DNA of 64,000 nt from Desulfobacca sp. (GTDB lineage Bacteria > Desulfobacterota > Desulfobaccia > Desulfobaccales > Desulfobaccaceae), in NCBI GenBank assembly GCA_020725545.1, contig DYEV01000025.1, positions 1-64,000 on the forward strand, read 5' to 3'. This document shows positions 61,255 to 64,000 of the stretch, in pieces (within the stretch, counting starts at the first letter, position 1; each line of letters opens with the position of its first letter). Below the pieces are notes generated by a model that saw nothing but the letters and a program-made list of their open reading frames with translations, was not told the DNA's origin and made no database searches. A program made the position numbers and the translations under genes.

Positions 61255-62130
61255 TTATTGAGTGCCGATGAAAAAGGGGCGAAAGTCGCTCTCCGGGCAT
61301 TCCAGGGCGGCCTGCAACACCTGCAGCATTTTGTCTTTATCCTCGGGGAGATGGCCGGCCACAGCCACATAGTTGGTATAATGGTCGCTGGTGACCACGG
61401 TCGGCACCGTAATGCCTGCCAGGAGGGCCATGGTTTCCCGGATAACCCCATGGGGCGAGAGCATCTGCAAGCGGCCGGCCAGAACCTCGGCCAGGAGGGG
61501 GGTCTTGATTTTCGGCACAAAGGTCCGCAGGCGCAGGAAATGGGGCTGGATGGCATTAATAGCCTCGGCTGTGGCCTGGGCGTGAGTTTCACTGCGCTCC
61601 TGGCCGCCGATTCCCAGGATGACGTATTCGCTCACCTCAACTCCGGCCTCCCGCAGCATCTGCCCCGCGGCAATCTGAACATCTCGGGTGCTGCCCTTAC
61701 AGAGCCGTCGTAAAATTTCATCGTCGCCGCTCTCCAGACCCACGTGGACCCGGCTCAGGCCGGCCGCGGCCAACTGCCGCAAGCGCTCCAGACCTTTCTG
61801 GTGGATATATTGGGCGGAACCATACACCGTAATCCTTGCCAGTCGGGGGAACAAGCGGCGGCTGTAGCGGCAGATCTCTGCCAACGCTGCGGTGGGCATG
61901 GCGATGGTGTTGCCGGCCGGCAAAAAGAGGGTCCGCACCCGGTCGCCGTAGAGAGCCCGGGCTTCATCCAGATCAGCCTTGATCTCGGCGGTGGACCGAA
62001 TCTTGAAGGGCACCCCATCTTTGTAGACCATACAGAAGGTGCATTTATTATGGGGGCAGCCCACCGTCGCCTGGATCAAGAGGCTGTCGGCTTCACTGGG
62101 CGGCCGGTAGATGGGACCTTCGTAGCGCAT
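61255..62130 (-). CDS. Radical SAM protein
   Basis: A 291-aa protein (from ATG 62130; the frame extends to 62256 without better signals). The cluster motif is GCPHNKCTFC, a C-x4-C-x2-C variant known from one subgroup of radical SAM enzymes (GCxHNxCTFC). Further motifs are LFLPAGNTIAMP and VHVGLESGDDEILR. Substrate unknown. It lies 82 bases after ispF and before the moeA genes, so it may be co-transcribed with either set. Confidence 0.85.
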   Translation of the reverse strand: MRYEGPIYRPPSEADSLLIQATVGCPHNKCTFCMVYKDGVPFKIRSTAEIKADLDEARALYGDRVRTLFLPAGNTIAMPTAALAEICRYSRRLFPRLARITVYGSAQYIHQKGLERLRQLAAAGLSRVHVGLESGDDEILRRLCKGSTRDVQIAAGQMLREAGVEVSEYVILGIGGQERSETHAQATAEAINAIQPHFLRLRTFVPKIKTPLLAEVLAGRLQMLSPHGVIRETMALLAGITVPTVVTSDHYTNYVAVAGHLPEDKDKMLQVLQAALECPESDFRPFFIGTQ

Positions 62131-62212
62131 CTCGCACTGCTTCCGGGGAACGGTTCGGACTCTCTTTTTGGCCTGGTAGTCGGGTTGTGGAGTATGAAGC
62201 GGCCTTCTTGAA

Positions 62213-62704
62213 CTACGAAGCCAATTTTTCCACCAACACCACGGCGTAGGCGGCAATGCCCTGGCCCTGACCGGTGAAGCCCAGGCCTTCGGTGGTAGTG
62301 GCTTTAATATTAAGATCGGTGGGCTGCATTTGCAAGACGGGGGCCAAACTCCTCATCATGGCGGGGATGTGGGGGGCTAGCTTGGGGGCCTGGGCGACGA
62401 TGGTGGCGTCCACGTTGCTCACGGCATAGCCGCGGTCATGGACCACGGTGATAATCTGCTCCAAGAGGATCAGGCTGGAGATCCCCTTAAATTTCGGATC
62501 AGAATCAGGAAAATGGCGGCCCAGGTCGCCGGCGGCCACGGCACCCAGCAGAGCGTCACCGATGGCGTGGCTGAGGACGTCGGCATCGGAGTGGCCAGCC
62601 AATCCCAGGTCAAAGGGGATCTGGACGCCGCCCAGGATGAGGGGCCGCCCCGGGACTAAACGATGCACATCATAGCCAAAACCTATGCGGAGGGAGGCTG
62701 ACAT
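62213..62704 (-). CDS. ispF: 2-C-methyl-D-erythritol 2,4-cyclodiphosphate synthase (IspF)
   Basis: Forms the cyclic diphosphate in the MEP isoprenoid pathway. The 163-aa protein shows zinc and substrate motifs GFGYDVHRL (Asp-Val-His) and LAGHSDADVLSHAIGDALLG, plus DLNIKATTTEGLGFTG at the end. Length is standard. The start codon lies 22 bases inside the ispD gene, so the two enzymes are translated together. Confidence 0.97.
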   Translation of the reverse strand: MSASLRIGFGYDVHRLVPGRPLILGGVQIPFDLGLAGHSDADVLSHAIGDALLGAVAAGDLGRHFPDSDPKFKGISSLILLEQIITVVHDRGYAVSNVDATIVAQAPKLAPHIPAMMRSLAPVLQMQPTDLNIKATTTEGLGFTGQGQGIAAYAVVLVEKLAS

Positions 62705-63408
62705 GATCTGATCCTTTCCCGCTCCCGGTAGATGGCTGCTGCCAGCAGCAGATCTTCGGGGGTGGTGACTTTGATATTAAAAGGGGAGCCGGGTTCTACC
62801 ACCACGGGCAGGCCTAAGGCCTCCACCAATGAGGCTTCATCAGTCCCGTAAAACTCCCGGCCGTAGGCTTCTACAAAGGCTCGCCAGAGGATGGCGGCCT
62901 GGAAGGCCTGGGGGGTTTGGGCGAGCCAAATATCCTGTCGGTTGAGAGTCTTTTGGATCTGCTTTTCCCGGTTCACCTGTTTGACGGTGTCTTGAACCGG
63001 GCAGGCCAGGATGGCGGCGCCGTGTTTGGTGGCGGCCCGGAGGACCCGCCGCACTTCCTGGGGCGTGATAAAAGGCCGGACGCCGTCATGGACCAGGAAG
63101 AGATCCCAGTCATTCTGGCGCTGCAAAACTTTGAGGGCGTTATAGACGCTGTCCTGTCGTTCTTTGCCGCCGGGCACCAGACGCCAGACCTTCTTAAAGC
63201 CATAGGGAGTGATCACCTGTTTCTGGCAGAAATCCAAAGCCGCGGGTTGGGCCACCACGGTGATCTCGGTAATCTCTGGCATCTGCTCGAAGACGGCTAG
63301 GGTAACGGCGAGGATGGGGCGATCGCCCAGGGTCAGATACTGTTTGGGGAGATTTTTTTGCATGCGCCGGCCGATACCGGCTGCAGGAATAATGGCCGCC
63401 ACTCTCAT
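62683..63408 (-). CDS. ispD: 2-C-methyl-D-erythritol 4-phosphate cytidylyltransferase (IspD)
   Basis: Couples CTP to methylerythritol phosphate in the MEP pathway. The 241-aa protein has the nucleotide-binding IIPAAGIGRRMQKNLPKQYL at the N-terminus and VHDGVRPF, with KVTTPEDLLLA at the end. ATG 63408 overlaps the upstream stop as ATGA; the frame is open to 63543 but only shadows the deacetylase gene. Pairing with ispF is a typical bacterial arrangement. Confidence 0.95.
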   Translation of the reverse strand: MRVAAIIPAAGIGRRMQKNLPKQYLTLGDRPILAVTLAVFEQMPEITEITVVAQPAALDFCQKQVITPYGFKKVWRLVPGGKERQDSVYNALKVLQRQNDWDLFLVHDGVRPFITPQEVRRVLRAATKHGAAILACPVQDTVKQVNREKQIQKTLNRQDIWLAQTPQAFQAAILWRAFVEAYGREFYGTDEASLVEALGLPVVVEPGSPFNIKVTTPEDLLLAAAIYRERERIRSCQPPSA

Positions 63409-64000
63409 GGGGGTGTCTCCCTCGGGACCTGACAGGTTACGGTGCCGGCCCGGCCAGGAAGGGTGTTTGGTGCCATGGCCTGGCGGGGCAGATGCTGCCA
63501 CTGCTGCCAGAGTTCCGTGGCGTAGTCGAGCAGTCGTAGCCAAGTGATGCCCAGGGTTTGCACCTCCTCCAACAGGGCGGTAAAGTCCTGGAGACAGACC
63601 CGGCCCTCCACTTCGGCATGGATGGTCAGGACGTGGGTCTGACCCGGCCGGAGCGAGGCCACAATCTCCCGGTTGAAATCGGCAGGTCGACGCCCGTCCA
63701 GACCCAGGAGTTCATCCAGAGTGGGAAGAGTCGTGGGGATTTCCAAGAGCGGCCAGACCCGGTCGCCCTGCGCCGGGAAATAGGGACTCGTCCCCCGAGT
63801 ATTACTGACGTAATAAAAGCGTTCGGCCACCAAGGCATCCAAGGCCGCCGGTGTGCACTGCCAACCCGGCGCCGCAAAAGAGATGGCCCGATAGCCCAGA
63901 ATCTGTTCATGGACCTGTTGGGCCCGACGGATTTCCGCCTGAATCGCTGCGGTTGACACATGGGGCAGACGGTCCTGCCAATAGACGTGGTCAAAACCGT
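63405..64000 (-). CDS. ArnD-like polysaccharide deacetylase/deformylase, cut at the window edge
   Basis: The C-terminal 198 residues of a NodB-fold enzyme. The block DHVYWQD at the window edge, ISFAAPGWQ, YVSNTRGTSPYF and LTIHAEVEG match ArnD, which deformylates undecaprenyl-phospho-4-formamido-arabinose in lipid A modification. The N-terminal catalytic Asp and metal histidines lie outside the window, so activity cannot be judged. No internal start near 63959 is supported, since homology continues to the edge. The stop overlaps ispD as ATGA. Confidence 0.85.
   Translation of the reverse strand, partial: GFDHVYWQDRLPHVSTAAIQAEIRRAQQVHEQILGYRAISFAAPGWQCTPAALDALVAERFYYVSNTRGTSPYFPAQGDRVWPLLEIPTTLPTLDELLGLDGRRPADFNREIVASLRPGQTHVLTIHAEVEGRVCLQDFTALLEEVQTLGITWLRLLDYATELWQQWQHLPRQAMAPNTLPGRAGTVTCQVPRETPP

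Overview
The window reads as a chromosomal segment of a Gram-negative, probably anaerobic bacterium. It carries LPS inner-core and lipid A genes, a BamA/TamA-type outer-membrane protein, a tungsten-type aldehyde:ferredoxin oxidoreductase, an FmdE-family protein, a CbiK-like periplasmic protein, a MoeA-substrate-binding-protein fusion and a PEP-CTERM-type sorting tail. That combination fits Desulfobacterota (sulfate-reducer or syntroph lineage, possibly near Desulfobacca). This is inferred from gene content; no 16S gene or other decisive marker is present. No tRNA, rRNA or CRISPR array was seen.

Layout. 1-4755 (minus): gmhB, heptosyltransferase, lpxK and msbA, overlapping or nearly touching. 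5006-16131 (plus): a complete Wsp-type chemosensory operon (CheW, CheR-TPR, CheW, two MCPs, CheA-REC, CheB, REC-GGDEF), which should convert a surface or membrane signal into c-di-GMP. 16262-18094: a promoter, a hairpin-rich 230-nt leader, an FmdE-like gene and tatC. 18205-20213: a CbiK-like protein lacking its metal-binding histidines, an unannotated 53-residue His/Cys-rich peptide on the minus strand with its own strong promoter, and an ABC-ATPase-like protein lacking its catalytic motifs. 20470-21343: two small genes.

21498-32949: four large, tightly packed genes form the most unusual system here. They encode a membrane-anchored VWA protein, a 1125-aa tubulin/FtsZ-superfamily protein, a membrane coiled-coil protein, and a 1289-aa multi-pass membrane protein with a zinc ribbon and an HExxH gluzincin domain. 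32950-34048 is a gene-free scar holding a decayed IS21-family element. 34049-39351 (minus) is a Mg2+ operon (HMA-like, mgtC, a small ORF, mgtA, PTS EIIA-like) behind a promoter, a structured leader and an intrinsic terminator, which looks like a magnesium riboswitch. 39491-43125 (plus): an OmpR/EnvZ-type two-component system followed by three small PepSY-type envelope proteins; two of their upstream regions share a 41-bp operator-like element.

43250-47221: tungsten enzyme module (AOR, an unknown downstream protein, a ThiF/HesA-type E1 enzyme, a MoaD-like carrier). 47433-54856: a patatin-like lipoprotein, an interspersed repeat, a methyltransferase, a BamA/TamA-like protein and a PHP-UvrD fusion helicase. 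54986-57791 (plus): a sugar-nucleotide epimerase, an AT-rich promoter region and a secreted alpha/alpha-toroid protein with a PEP-CTERM-like tail. 57870-64000 (minus): MoeA-PBP, MoeA, a radical SAM protein, ispF, ispD and an ArnD-like deacetylase cut by the window edge. Metal-cofactor biology (Mo/W, Mg, possibly Ni/Co) and envelope biology dominate.
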